Notes under the pieces: generated by a model
Databases searched by the model: none
What the model saw: the letters and a program-made list of their open reading frames with translations, nothing else
What the model was told of the DNA's origin: nothing
Program-made: the position numbers and the translations under genes
Assembly: GCA_030065875.1 (NCBI GenBank)
Contig: JASJCR010000012.1
Location: 1 to 64,000, forward strand
Direction: 5' to 3'
From: Ardenticatenaceae bacterium
GTDB lineage: Bacteria; Chloroflexota; Anaerolineae; Promineifilales; Promineifilaceae
DNA length: 64,000 nucleotides
Part shown: positions 44,106 to 52,680 of the stretch, piece after piece
How positions within the stretch are numbered: position 1 is the stretch's first letter
Layout: every line of letters begins with the position of its first letter

Positions 44106-45584
44106 TTATTCATAAGATTTGTGATGCCAGCGCTTCATTTTCCGATGATAGTGAAGGGTGCTGCCTGGCCAGAGCGTCGTGTTTTTCCCATTTTCCATTT
44201 GATACCAGCTAACACACCCCCCATCCTGCCAGACGGTCGATTTTAATTTTTGCTGAATCTGACGGTTGTGCTCTTCCTGCACCTGGGATTTTACATCGAG
44301 AAAAAGCCTGCCCTTTTTTTCCAGAGCATTGATATAGTCGAGGATATAGTTGTATTGGGCTTCAATCATTAATACAACCGAGTTGTGACCCAGCCCGGTG
44401 TTGGGACCAAGCAGGAAGAAAAGGTTTGGATAGCCGCTCACAGCGGTGCCATAATACGCTTCCGGACCGGTTTGCTGCCATTCACCAAACAGCTCGCGAT
44501 TGTCTCGGCCGAAAATTTTCATGTCCAGCAGAAATTCTGAGGCCACAAAACCGGTGCCAAAAATAATTGTGTCTACCGGTCGCTCCGGCCGGTTTTTTGG
44601 GAGTACGCCTGTGGAGGTGATTTCCTCAATCGGATCGGTTAGTAAGGTGACGTTTTCCTGCTGTAGGGCGGGATAATAATCATCGGAGATTAAGGCCCGC
44701 TTGCAGCCAAATTGGTAGTTGGGCGTCACGATTTCACGCAGTTGTGGATCGGCGATAGAAGCGTCGATATGATTCCGAGCCTGTTTTTCTGCGGCCCGAT
44801 TCATTGCTTCATTGCCCAAAAACGCCAGGACACCGATTTCCAGTAGCCAGTAGGCGCGGCTGCGGGCTAGCTGCTGTAAAAAGGGAAAACGTTTAAACCA
44901 TTTTTGCCGTGTTGGTGAAACCGGTTCATCGCTGCGCGGCAAAATCCAGGGAGGGGTTCGCTGATAAACGTCAACCTGGGCGGCCGTCTTGGCGATTTGG
45001 GGAATAAATTGAATCGCGCTGGCTCCGGTGCCGATGACGGCGATCCGCCGGCCGGCTGGATCAAATGTTTGGGGCCACTTTGATGAGTGAAATGACAATC
45101 CGCTAAATAATTCAAACCCTTTGAGGCGGGGAACATGGGGTCGATTAAGCGGACCCATCGCCGAAACCACATAGCGTGCGGTAGTTGTGTATCCGTCGGC
45201 GGTTTGAATTGTCCACATCCCCTCCTTTTCATTAAAGGCCAGATGATTAACGTTGGTCTGAAAACGGATGTGCGAGCGGACGTCAAATTTTTCCGCACAA
45301 GCTTTTAAGTAGGCCAGAAGCTCCGGCTGGGTAGGGAATTTTCGCGACCAGTTTGGGTTTTGATCAAAGGAGAAGGAGTAAACAATCGAGGGGATATCGC
45401 ATGCACAGCCGGGATAGGTGTTGTCGCGCCATGTGCCGCCCAATTCGGCCGCCCGTTCAAAAATGATAAAGGAATTTCGCCCGGCCATTTTAAGGCGAAT
45501 TCCCATCCCCAACCCGCCAAAACCAGCCCCGATGACGGCCGTTTCATACTGAGGTAGAGGGGGTGTGGTTGTAGAATTCATCAT
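44106..45584 (-). CDS. Flavin-containing monooxygenase, Baeyer-Villiger type
   Basis: NADPH- and FAD-dependent enzyme of 492 residues converting ketones to esters or lactones. FAD site GAGFGG (19-24), NADP site VIGTGASA near 188, and the BVMO fingerprint FxGxxxHxxxW as FSGLSFHSSKWP at 160-171. The characteristic LGGTWRDNTYPG follows the first Rossmann motif. Natural substrates are unknown; the neighbouring esterase suggests a ketone to ester to acid plus alcohol route. Its ATG overlaps the TGA of the small remnant ORF upstream (ATGA). Confidence 0.93.
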   Translation of the reverse strand: MMNSTTTPPLPQYETAVIGAGFGGLGMGIRLKMAGRNSFIIFERAAELGGTWRDNTYPGCACDIPSIVYSFSFDQNPNWSRKFPTQPELLAYLKACAEKFDVRSHIRFQTNVNHLAFNEKEGMWTIQTADGYTTTARYVVSAMGPLNRPHVPRLKGFELFSGLSFHSSKWPQTFDPAGRRIAVIGTGASAIQFIPQIAKTAAQVDVYQRTPPWILPRSDEPVSPTRQKWFKRFPFLQQLARSRAYWLLEIGVLAFLGNEAMNRAAEKQARNHIDASIADPQLREIVTPNYQFGCKRALISDDYYPALQQENVTLLTDPIEEITSTGVLPKNRPERPVDTIIFGTGFVASEFLLDMKIFGRDNRELFGEWQQTGPEAYYGTAVSGYPNLFFLLGPNTGLGHNSVVLMIEAQYNYILDYINALEKKGRLFLDVKSQVQEEHNRQIQQKLKSTVWQDGGCVSWYQMENGKNTTLWPGSTLHYHRKMKRWHHKSYE

Positions 45585-45786
45585 TCAAGCTTTGTCATCA
45601 AATTTACCAGACGTCTTTTCTGGTTTTTGGATGGATAATCGACCTGCAGCCGGGAAACCAATTCGTCGTTTATTGTATCACTCACCTTGAATATCGGTAT
45701 GAGATAATTGAGCAGGGGGTTCCGGCCGGTTAAATCCAGCAGCGTGGCTCGAAAGGCAGCCCATTGAGAATCAGAGATGTAGCTCT
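45581..45786 (-). pseudogene. Remnant of a DUF4011-type gene
   Basis: Between a TAG at about 45789 and a TGA at 45581-45583 one minus-strand frame is open for 67 codons without a usual start near its beginning. It begins ESYISDSQWAAFRATLLDLT and goes on with GRNPLLNYLIPIF, matching the N-terminal hallmark W...LLDLTxRNPLLN of DUF4011 helicase/nuclease proteins. After that the match is lost. The fragment is most simply a decayed end of such a gene. Its stop overlaps the ATG of the monooxygenase. Confidence 0.5.
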
Positions 45787-45975
45787 CCTATGCAAACGCG
45801 GCCGAATTAAAAAATTCAGGGTCATTCCGTCTGAAAATTACCAGAACCGTTTCAAAAATAGTCCTTAAATGGGATACCGTATCGAAAACTTTGACTGTAT
45901 GCTAAAAGTAGATTTTTGCTCGAAATATTTTTTGGTTCAGCTCTTCTTGAACGATCCTCGCTGGGAAATAATTTG

Positions 45976-47286
45976 ATGTCGCTACAAGATTTTTTTAAAC
46001 GTATCATTTTGATTGTTGTCGTGCTCGTCATCTGTGCCGCACTGTGGTTTTTACGGCATGTGTGGATCCTTGCTTTTTTGGGAATTATTGTCGCCGTGGC
46101 GGTAAGCCAACCCTCCACCTGGCTGCAAAGTCGATTTGGTCTTTCCCGCGGGCCATCTGTTTTGTTTTCTCTTGGCTTTATTATCACGGTTGGATATTTT
46201 TTATCCCTAATGGTGGTTGCTCCGATCGCGGCCGAAGTCACGCGGCTGATGTCTGGTTTACCAACTTTGATTCGCGACGCAATTGATGGATACGAAGTTT
46301 TACTCAGCGCCAATCCTACCTTGGAACAAGCCCTGCCGAACCCGTTTGACTCGGCAAATGGGGATGTGGCTTACACCAAAGAGCTGGTCAGCGAATTACG
46401 CACCTTAGGCCAAAATGTGGTTGGCGCTGGCCTGCCAATTGTGGGGGCCGGGTTTAATTTGGTGTTGGGAGTCCTAGGAAACTTTGTCATTGTTTTGCTC
46501 GTGGCTATTTATTTGCTGGTTGATCCCTTGACCCTCATTCATGGATCCCTTTATCTGGTTCCGCGTTCGTATCAGCCCCGTCTGCTGGAAATTTGGAATG
46601 AACTTTACAACACAATTTCCAACTGGCTACGCGTTCAATTTACGGCAATCGCCATTACCAGTGGCTTGGTGTGGGTCATTTTGGGATTGATTTTGGATAT
46701 GCCCAACGCCTTAACCGTGGCTATGTTTGCTGGGTTTGCCACCTTTATTCCCAATATTGGCATTTTTCTGCCTTTGATTCCCATTACTTTGTTTCAGCTG
46801 GCTGATGACCCATCCCGACTTATACTGGTCGTGCCGGCTTACTTGCTGATACAGACGATCGAAAGCAATGTATTAACCCCTTCAATTGTGAAGGGGCAAA
46901 TGAAAATACCGGCCAGTGCTCTGACCATATTCCAGGTGGTGGCGGCCATTGTGTTTGGAGCAAAAGGGATCGTGCTGGCGATACCGCTTCTGGCTGTAGG
47001 CATTGTTCTGGTCAGGGAGCTTTATACCTTTGATTTGCTGGGCTTAAAACGAGAAAAAATTGTCGTCCGCGCCTTGCCTTCAGGCCGCTTAACGGCCGAA
47101 TATGGAGAAATTCAGGAAGAGACACAGCCGGAAATCCCCCAACGTTTTTCTCTGGCCTGGGTATTTAGCGGGCAAAATTTGTGGCGGGCGGTTGCCGAAA
47201 CCCAGTCAACGGAAATCGCCGCAGATGCCCCGGCACAGGTTCCCATCATCCCGGTTGATGATCGAGAGGCTAGTGAGGACCAATAG
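45976..47286 (+). CDS. AI-2E/PerM family transporter
   Basis: Membrane protein of 436 residues with about eight spans. Family segments: VWILAFLGIIVAVAVSQPSTWLQ, the central region of LVDPLTLIHGSLYLVPRSYQ, WLRVQFTAIAITSGLVWVI, FIPNIGIFLPLIPI, and VLTPSIVKGQMKIPASALTI. Members include TqsA and proposed AI-2 exporters as well as Na/H antiporters, so the substrate is open. The C-terminus (about 370-436) is a charged cytosolic tail. I prefer the ATG at 45976 (MSLQDFFKR); a TTG 60 bases upstream is possible. Convergent with the zinc-ribbon gene, one base apart. Confidence 0.9.
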   Translation: MSLQDFFKRIILIVVVLVICAALWFLRHVWILAFLGIIVAVAVSQPSTWLQSRFGLSRGPSVLFSLGFIITVGYFLSLMVVAPIAAEVTRLMSGLPTLIRDAIDGYEVLLSANPTLEQALPNPFDSANGDVAYTKELVSELRTLGQNVVGAGLPIVGAGFNLVLGVLGNFVIVLLVAIYLLVDPLTLIHGSLYLVPRSYQPRLLEIWNELYNTISNWLRVQFTAIAITSGLVWVILGLILDMPNALTVAMFAGFATFIPNIGIFLPLIPITLFQLADDPSRLILVVPAYLLIQTIESNVLTPSIVKGQMKIPASALTIFQVVAAIVFGAKGIVLAIPLLAVGIVLVRELYTFDLLGLKREKIVVRALPSGRLTAEYGEIQEETQPEIPQRFSLAWVFSGQNLWRAVAETQSTEIAADAPAQVPIIPVDDREASEDQ

Positions 47287-47287
47287 C

Positions 47288-47524
47288 TCAATCTCCTTGG
47301 TTTCGCTCAAGCGAGAAGCGGCTCATTTTTTGACAGTTTGAGCAGTAGCCGGCCGTTATTTTTTTGGCAGATGTCGCTTTGTAGCGTACACCCCCAGCAT
47401 CCCAAACCGACCGAGACTCATCACAACGTTGACAGCGCAATATCCAGCTGCGAGATTCCGCCTCGATCGCCTGGCTGAGGGATCGAGGCAGAAAATTCGT
47501 CACGAGTTTTTGAATCAATCCCAT
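47288..47524 (-). CDS. Small zinc-ribbon protein
   Basis: Protein of 78 residues with a basic amphipathic N-terminus and two CxxC knuckles (CQRC at about 31-34 and CSNC at about 61-64) flanking SVWDAGGVRYKA, the pattern of a four-Cys zinc ribbon. The same motif is found in uncharacterised small proteins. It follows the TldE gene by 33 bases and is probably its operon partner; GGGAAGAG precedes the ATG. Confidence 0.75.
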   Translation of the reverse strand: MGLIQKLVTNFLPRSLSQAIEAESRSWILRCQRCDESRSVWDAGGVRYKATSAKKITAGYCSNCQKMSRFSLERNQGD

Positions 47525-47557
47525 TGCTTCTCTTCCCTTTTCTCTCTTCTCTTTTCT

Positions 47558-48904
47558 TTACATCCCCCCAATTGTCACCCCGTCCACCCGAATCGTGGGG
47601 GAGCCAATCGCCCCCATCATCGGAATAAAGGTTAAGTCGTTGGCGACCTGAGAAACGTTGTAGAGCAGCTGGTCCAGAGGCAGAGCGATCGTCACGCCGT
47701 TTACCGGATGAGTCATTTTGCCATTTTCGATCCAAAATCCCTGAGCTGATACTGAATAATCGCCGTTGACCGGATTGATGCTGTGCGTATTCATCACGTT
47801 GACCACATAGAGCCCTTTTTCAACATCGGCAATTAATGATTCTGCTGAATCAGGGCCTGGCTGAATATAAAAATTGCTGGCCGACAACCCGGGAGGGCCG
47901 GTATGTGAGCGGCGCGACGCGTTACCGGTGCTAACCTGACCATCTTTCCTGGCACTGTATTCATCATATAAAACCGCCTGGAACACCCCTTCATCGATCA
48001 GGCGGGTAGCTCCGGTTGGGTTCCCTTCATCATCAAACGGCCGGGTGGCAAACCCACCGGGCAGGCGGCCGTTATCGAGCAGGGTCACCATATCCGAAGC
48101 AACCGCTTCCCCAAATTTGTCGTGTAAAAAGGTTCGCTGTCGCTGCATCGCTTTGGCCGTCAACGCCTGAGAAAGCGCCCCGAGCAGGCTGGATGCGGCA
48201 AAGGGGGTGTAAACCACGGTGGCCACCTGGGTGGGCACAGGGGACCCCCCCAATAATTTCACCGCCTGTTCGCCGGCGTCCCGGCCGATTTTTTGAGGAT
48301 CCAGGGCCTTTAACGATCGACCAAACCCATATCCGAACCCGGTCGCCCGCTCATCCCCATCGATAGCCATCACCATGATATACGCGCCGGAAAATGTCGA
48401 TTGATAAGCACCGGAGAACCCTTTTGAGTTGACCAGGCTGACTTCTGTCACGCTGTCCATGTACATATTCATGGCGGCCACTTTTACCCGCTCATCCGCC
48501 CCCAGGGCGGCCGCTTCAACCGCCTTTTGAAACACCACTTTTTCCTCTGTAGAGACCCCGTCCATCGACGAATCATAAATCGCCAAATCTTCGTCAACGA
48601 TCGGCTTTGGCTCAGGCAGCACGCGATTTGGATCGGCATCTGAAATTTCAGCCAGCTCCAGCGCGGAGTGAACCGCCTGATCGAGGCTGTCATGGCTAAA
48701 ATCAGAGGTATATGCATACCCCATTTTGCCGTCGATCAGGACCCTTACACCCAATCCTTTGCTTCCGGCATAGGAAAGTTTCTCAACCTCTCCTTGTCGA
48801 ATTTGGACGCTAGTTTGGGTGCCGGATACGACATATGCTTCCGCTTCGACACCGTCGATAGCGGCTTTTTTGACGACGCTTTTGGCTACTTCTATGTGGT
48901 TCAT
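47558..48904 (-). CDS. tldE: TldE/PmbA-like metalloprotease subunit
   Basis: Protein of 448 residues of the TldD/PmbA family lacking the zinc-binding HExxxH, hence the TldE (PmbA) type. Typical segments: VRQGEVEKLSYAGSKGLGVR-like (about 35-55), ATVVYTPFAASSLLGALSQAL, GRLPGGFATRPFDDEGNPT, and GNASRRS...ASNFYIQPG. With TldD it forms a heterodimeric peptidase known to trim modified peptides (microcin B17, other RiPPs) and CcdA. The ATG directly follows the TldD stop. No precursor peptide gene is evident in the neighbourhood. Confidence 0.92.
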   Translation of the reverse strand: MNHIEVAKSVVKKAAIDGVEAEAYVVSGTQTSVQIRQGEVEKLSYAGSKGLGVRVLIDGKMGYAYTSDFSHDSLDQAVHSALELAEISDADPNRVLPEPKPIVDEDLAIYDSSMDGVSTEEKVVFQKAVEAAALGADERVKVAAMNMYMDSVTEVSLVNSKGFSGAYQSTFSGAYIMVMAIDGDERATGFGYGFGRSLKALDPQKIGRDAGEQAVKLLGGSPVPTQVATVVYTPFAASSLLGALSQALTAKAMQRQRTFLHDKFGEAVASDMVTLLDNGRLPGGFATRPFDDEGNPTGATRLIDEGVFQAVLYDEYSARKDGQVSTGNASRRSHTGPPGLSASNFYIQPGPDSAESLIADVEKGLYVVNVMNTHSINPVNGDYSVSAQGFWIENGKMTHPVNGVTIALPLDQLLYNVSQVANDLTFIPMMGAIGSPTIRVDGVTIGGM

Positions 48905-50320
48905 CTATCCTCCCATCAAGCCTGAAATTGGCTGATCTGTTCCACCAACGGTTAATTTGGGAACCCGAACGGTTGGTTGACCGACGCTGACCCGAGCCGA
49001 CTGCCCTTTGCCGCACATCCCGATTCCTGGATCCAGGGCCAGATCGCTGCCGATCATGTCGATTTGCCGGAGGGTTTCCGGACCGTTGCCCACCAGGGTG
49101 GCTCCGCGTACCGGGGTCGTCAACCGGCCGTCTTCGATCAGGTACCCTTCGGTGACGGCGAACACGTAATCACCCCGGCCGATTTCCACCTGACCACCGC
49201 CCAGCCGTTTGGCGAACAACCCTTTCTTGGTGCTGCGGATAATCTCTTCCGGATCGTGAGGACCGGCATCAATATAAGTGTTGGTCATGCGCGGCATGGG
49301 CATATGGCGAAAGCTTTGCCGCCGGCCGTTGCCGGTTGATTCTCGCCCCAAACGGCGTGCTTCAGTTAAATCCCACATGTATTCTTTTAAGATGCCGTTC
49401 TCGATCAGGGTCACCTTCTGGGCTGGTGTGCCTTCATCATCAAAGCGCAAGGAGCCGCGCCGGTTGGGAATCGTGCCGTCGTCGATGGCCGTGAGAAAAT
49501 CAGGACCGACGCGCTCGCCAACCATACCGGCGTATGCTGATGCCCCGCTGGTGATAAAATCCGCCTCCATACAGTGACCGCACGCTTCATGGAACAGCAC
49601 ACCACCCCAGCCGTTGTTAATGACAACGGTCATTTCTCCGGCCGGTGCCGGTTTGGCGTCGAGCATGTGGACCGCTGTTTCTGCTGCTTCCTTCACCGCG
49701 GTTAGCGGATCTCTTTCATCCAGCATTTCCAGGCCTGTTTGCCCACCCAGGCCGGTGGTGATCGTTTGCAGCGCGTCTCCACGTTTGGCGACCAGGGACG
49801 CTCTCAACTCCAACATAAAGCGCTCATCTTCAGCCCACACGCCGTCCGAGTTGTAAATCCAAACCCGGCGGCTGGTTTGGGTATAGCTGGTCATGAGCTG
49901 GCTGATCAGGGAGCTGGTGGCCCGGCCGGTTTGGTCAATTTGGCGGAGCAGGGCTGCTTTTTCGGCGATGCTCATCTGGTCAAACGGCCGTTTGATGGGA
50001 TGGGTCACGGACGGGATGCGTCGCGTTAAATCAACCGCCACTCGGGCTTGATTGGTTGATCTGGCCGCCGCGGCCGCCGCCTCAGCCGCCGCCAGGAGCG
50101 CCTCCTCACTCAGATCATCGGTATACGCATAGGCGGCCGTTTGGCCATAAAACACCCGCACGCCACCCCCGATGTCGCTGCCGCGGGTGGCGGTTTCTAA
50201 TTTTTGATCGTCTAAGACCAGCGTTAGCCGATCGGTATCTTCAAGATAAACCTCGGCCAAATCGCCACCGTTGCGCAAGGCCGTGTTGATAATTTTTTGA
50301 ATTGATTGTTCGGGTAACAT
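48905..50320 (-). CDS. tldD: TldD-like zinc metalloprotease subunit
   Basis: Protein of 471 residues. The zinc motif is HEACGH at H244-H249 (HExxxH). Other family marks: LAEVYLEDTDRLTLVLDD, GVRVFYGQTAAYAYTDDL, RRGSLRFDDEGTPAQKV, ESTGNGRRQSFRHMPMPRM. Catalytic subunit of the TldD/E peptidase. AGGAG before the ATG; followed immediately by TldE (no gap), then the zinc-ribbon gene. Confidence 0.95.
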   Translation of the reverse strand: MLPEQSIQKIINTALRNGGDLAEVYLEDTDRLTLVLDDQKLETATRGSDIGGGVRVFYGQTAAYAYTDDLSEEALLAAAEAAAAAARSTNQARVAVDLTRRIPSVTHPIKRPFDQMSIAEKAALLRQIDQTGRATSSLISQLMTSYTQTSRRVWIYNSDGVWAEDERFMLELRASLVAKRGDALQTITTGLGGQTGLEMLDERDPLTAVKEAAETAVHMLDAKPAPAGEMTVVINNGWGGVLFHEACGHCMEADFITSGASAYAGMVGERVGPDFLTAIDDGTIPNRRGSLRFDDEGTPAQKVTLIENGILKEYMWDLTEARRLGRESTGNGRRQSFRHMPMPRMTNTYIDAGPHDPEEIIRSTKKGLFAKRLGGGQVEIGRGDYVFAVTEGYLIEDGRLTTPVRGATLVGNGPETLRQIDMIGSDLALDPGIGMCGKGQSARVSVGQPTVRVPKLTVGGTDQPISGLMGG

Positions 50321-50330
50321 GAATTCTCCT

Positions 50331-50380
50331 GAAATACGAGATACGAAATACGAGATACGAAATATGAGATACGAAATGAA
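50331..50380. repeat. Tandem repeat, 14-base unit GAAATACGAGATAC
   Basis: Three units and a part, nearly identical (one has TATG for TACG), just upstream of the TldD ribosome-binding site. Confidence 0.85.
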
Positions 50381-50435
50381 CCTAGGTGAATGGCAGTTTT
50401 TGATTTACGAATGGGTCAACAACCTACTAACCCTT

Positions 50436-50491
50436 TACACCAACACCCATCACCTAACACCCAACACCCATCACCTATCACCTATCACCTA
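50436..50491. repeat. Simple repeat (CACC(A/T)A(A/T)CACC)n
   Basis: A series of ACACCCATCACCTAACACCC-like words ending in a triple CACCTAT. It reaches the stop of the nucleotidyltransferase gene. Confidence 0.75.
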
Positions 50492-51376
50492 TTTCCCAGC
50501 GGCCAACCGTTCCGGATCCCACGGCTTTTGTCGCCAGCCAAGCCGCTTTTTTGCCTGTGTGGTATCGATGTGGGGAAGATGGGACTCAACCAGAGAGATG
50601 GTTTCACTGACCAACTGTTCCAATTCAAGTGAAGAATTGGAGAGGGGTTGATGAAACAATCGCTCCAGGCGCTGGCCTAAATTATCGGGCGTAATGGTCA
50701 TCTGCTCGATAAATCTGTGCATGCGCTTAAATTGAAAAGTGGTGAAATAAAGGCGATTGAGCCCAGCCAGGATTCCGATGATATTGTAGGCCGCTTCAAC
50801 CAAAATTTGATGCCCCCATAAGTTCGCATCCCTGGTTTCAAAATGGTGCTGCAGCCCCCAAATTGGAAAAAATGCCAGGTGCTTTTTTACCATCGCTTCT
50901 GTTAAGGCGGATGGATAAGAGGCAATGCGCCTTTTCCACCTGTCAATTAGCGCCTCTCCCACCAGCGGCCGGCAGACAAGCGTGCCCTCCAGCGCCTTTT
51001 GGGCGGGTGTATCGAGCTTTAAGTCAACAAGGACACCGTTGATTGTTTCTTCCCATTTGGCGATCGTTGTGTGACCGATTTGCACTTCGATCCCGTGTAG
51101 ATCATACGCTTCAGCAAACGAACCTTCCTCCGGATCACCAATCATCCACTTGCGTTCCGATCCACCCAGTCCCAAACGGATATCGTTTAAATCTTCATCG
51201 GCAGGTAGATCACGCTCGTAATAAAAAGTGAAGTCGAGATCAGAATAATAGTCGGACAATCCTTTGGCGGCCGAGCCGGTGACCATGGCGGCCCTCAAGG
51301 TAGGCAGCGATCGATAGGGCTCGACGATTCTGGCGGCCAGGGATTGCAAAATTTGGCTGGCTTCACTCATCATCAT
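50489..51376 (-). CDS. Nucleotidyltransferase-domain protein
   Basis: Protein of 295 residues with a pol-beta-type nucleotidyltransferase motif GSAAKGLSDYYSDLDF (G34-S35, D46, D48), a third acidic residue expected in the GIEVQIGHT strand, and an all-helical C-terminal half (about 140-290). The layout is that of aminoglycoside-adenylyltransferase-like or DUF4037 proteins; the target is not known. Its start overlaps the stop of the upstream regulator gene by 14 bases, suggesting coupled expression. Confidence 0.85.
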   Translation of the reverse strand: MMMSEASQILQSLAARIVEPYRSLPTLRAAMVTGSAAKGLSDYYSDLDFTFYYERDLPADEDLNDIRLGLGGSERKWMIGDPEEGSFAEAYDLHGIEVQIGHTTIAKWEETINGVLVDLKLDTPAQKALEGTLVCRPLVGEALIDRWKRRIASYPSALTEAMVKKHLAFFPIWGLQHHFETRDANLWGHQILVEAAYNIIGILAGLNRLYFTTFQFKRMHRFIEQMTITPDNLGQRLERLFHQPLSNSSLELEQLVSETISLVESHLPHIDTTQAKKRLGWRQKPWDPERLAAGK

Positions 51377-51968
51377 TCTCCTTTTCTGCCGGAGGATTTT
51401 TATAAAAAGCCACCGTCAAATCATAAATGTTTGATTCATTATCAACATCGTCACTTTGAGCTGGCTCATATTTTTGCGCTTCCTCGATAAGGGCCACCAG
51501 CTTTTGGTAAATGTAGGTGAGCTGCTTGTCGTTTAGGCGCATCTTTTTCTTTGAAAGAAACGGATGGCGCGGTGGAACCCCTTCGTTGGGATCGGGTTGA
51601 TTTAAGGCATCGATAAAATCGCGGTGAGTTTCCTCTAACATCGTACTAAAGAGGGCCTCGGCCGCTTCCCCGGGCACCCTATCACCCTCCAGCAGGGGAT
51701 TCACCAAGCGAAACTGCCTGGCCGCCGTTTGGTACACTTTTTCGACGATGCCGCTCTCGATGTTGTGGTCAACGACCTCGATTAAATGGTGTTTCTCCAG
51801 CAGTTTGACGTGGTAATACAATTTAGAGGGGGGCAGATCAAATTCAGCGGCCAGTGCTTTAACGGTGATGGGCTTGGCCATAAGGTGCAATATCTTTAAA
51901 CGGCGAGGATCGGCCACCACCTTAATGGTGTCGACTTCGCGAATCCACATTTCTTCTAAAGGAATCAT
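51363..51968 (-). CDS. ArsR-like winged-helix transcriptional regulator
   Basis: Protein of 201 residues. Residues about 15-80 are a winged HTH (VVADPRRLKILHLMAKPITV, ALAAEFDLPPSKLYYHVKLL, EKHHLIEVV). The rest is a helical effector or dimerisation domain with a charged C-terminus. The gene heads a two-gene operon with the nucleotidyltransferase and may control it. No metal-binding Cys pattern is seen. Confidence 0.88.
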   Translation of the reverse strand: MIPLEEMWIREVDTIKVVADPRRLKILHLMAKPITVKALAAEFDLPPSKLYYHVKLLEKHHLIEVVDHNIESGIVEKVYQTAARQFRLVNPLLEGDRVPGEAAEALFSTMLEETHRDFIDALNQPDPNEGVPPRHPFLSKKKMRLNDKQLTYIYQKLVALIEEAQKYEPAQSDDVDNESNIYDLTVAFYKNPPAEKENDDE

Positions 51969-52680
51969 GGTTGATTTTGACCGGTCGTTTAAAAAAATAT
52001 TATCGATTTAAAAAAATTCAAATGGCAGGTAGATCGTACCGCGAAACACCTTCACTGTCAACCCCAACTCATTAACTTTTCCGTCATTCCCCCCTCACAA
52101 TTCTGGTCAGAGGCGGACAGGTCCAGGCTTGCGAGCAAACAGGACAAGGTGGAGTGCGCCGTGTGGCGACATAGGTAATTGCATCAAAGATGCTGCTTGT
52201 TGAATGCAGACGAGTAAGGTCACCTAACTGACCCAAGAGGCGAAAGCTGAAGGGAACAATAGCATGTTGGGAAAGCGTGTAGCAGTGAATCACCAAAGCT
52301 GGCTGGCGTGCAAGACCTCTCTGATATGGGTAAAGCTAAACTGCCTGAACTCTAGCTATGAGTCTGAGAAAGCGTCCCTCAAGTGGAAAGGTGATTGAAA
52401 CCACTGCCAGATTGTACCGCGTTAGATTTGCCGTCGCGGGAAGCATTCCAAATCTGGGACGACGACCGATAAGGTCTATCAAGTAGCGAACGGAGGCCCT
52501 AAGTCAGATGAATGTTACCAATGATCGTACCACGGGATTGCCTAAGGGGCGCGAGCCCTATGGCAACGGAGTCCCCATAGTAGTCGTGGGCGTAACGACC
52601 CACCATGGAGAACGGGAAAGCCGTTCACAGGGCGAAGGGGGACAGGTTGACCAGGTGAACGAGTATAGGAGGTATGCGAA

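Noticed and set aside
50331-50491. Possible CRISPR array
   Set aside because: The units are 14 bases or shorter and directly tandem with no spacers, and there are no cas genes in the window.
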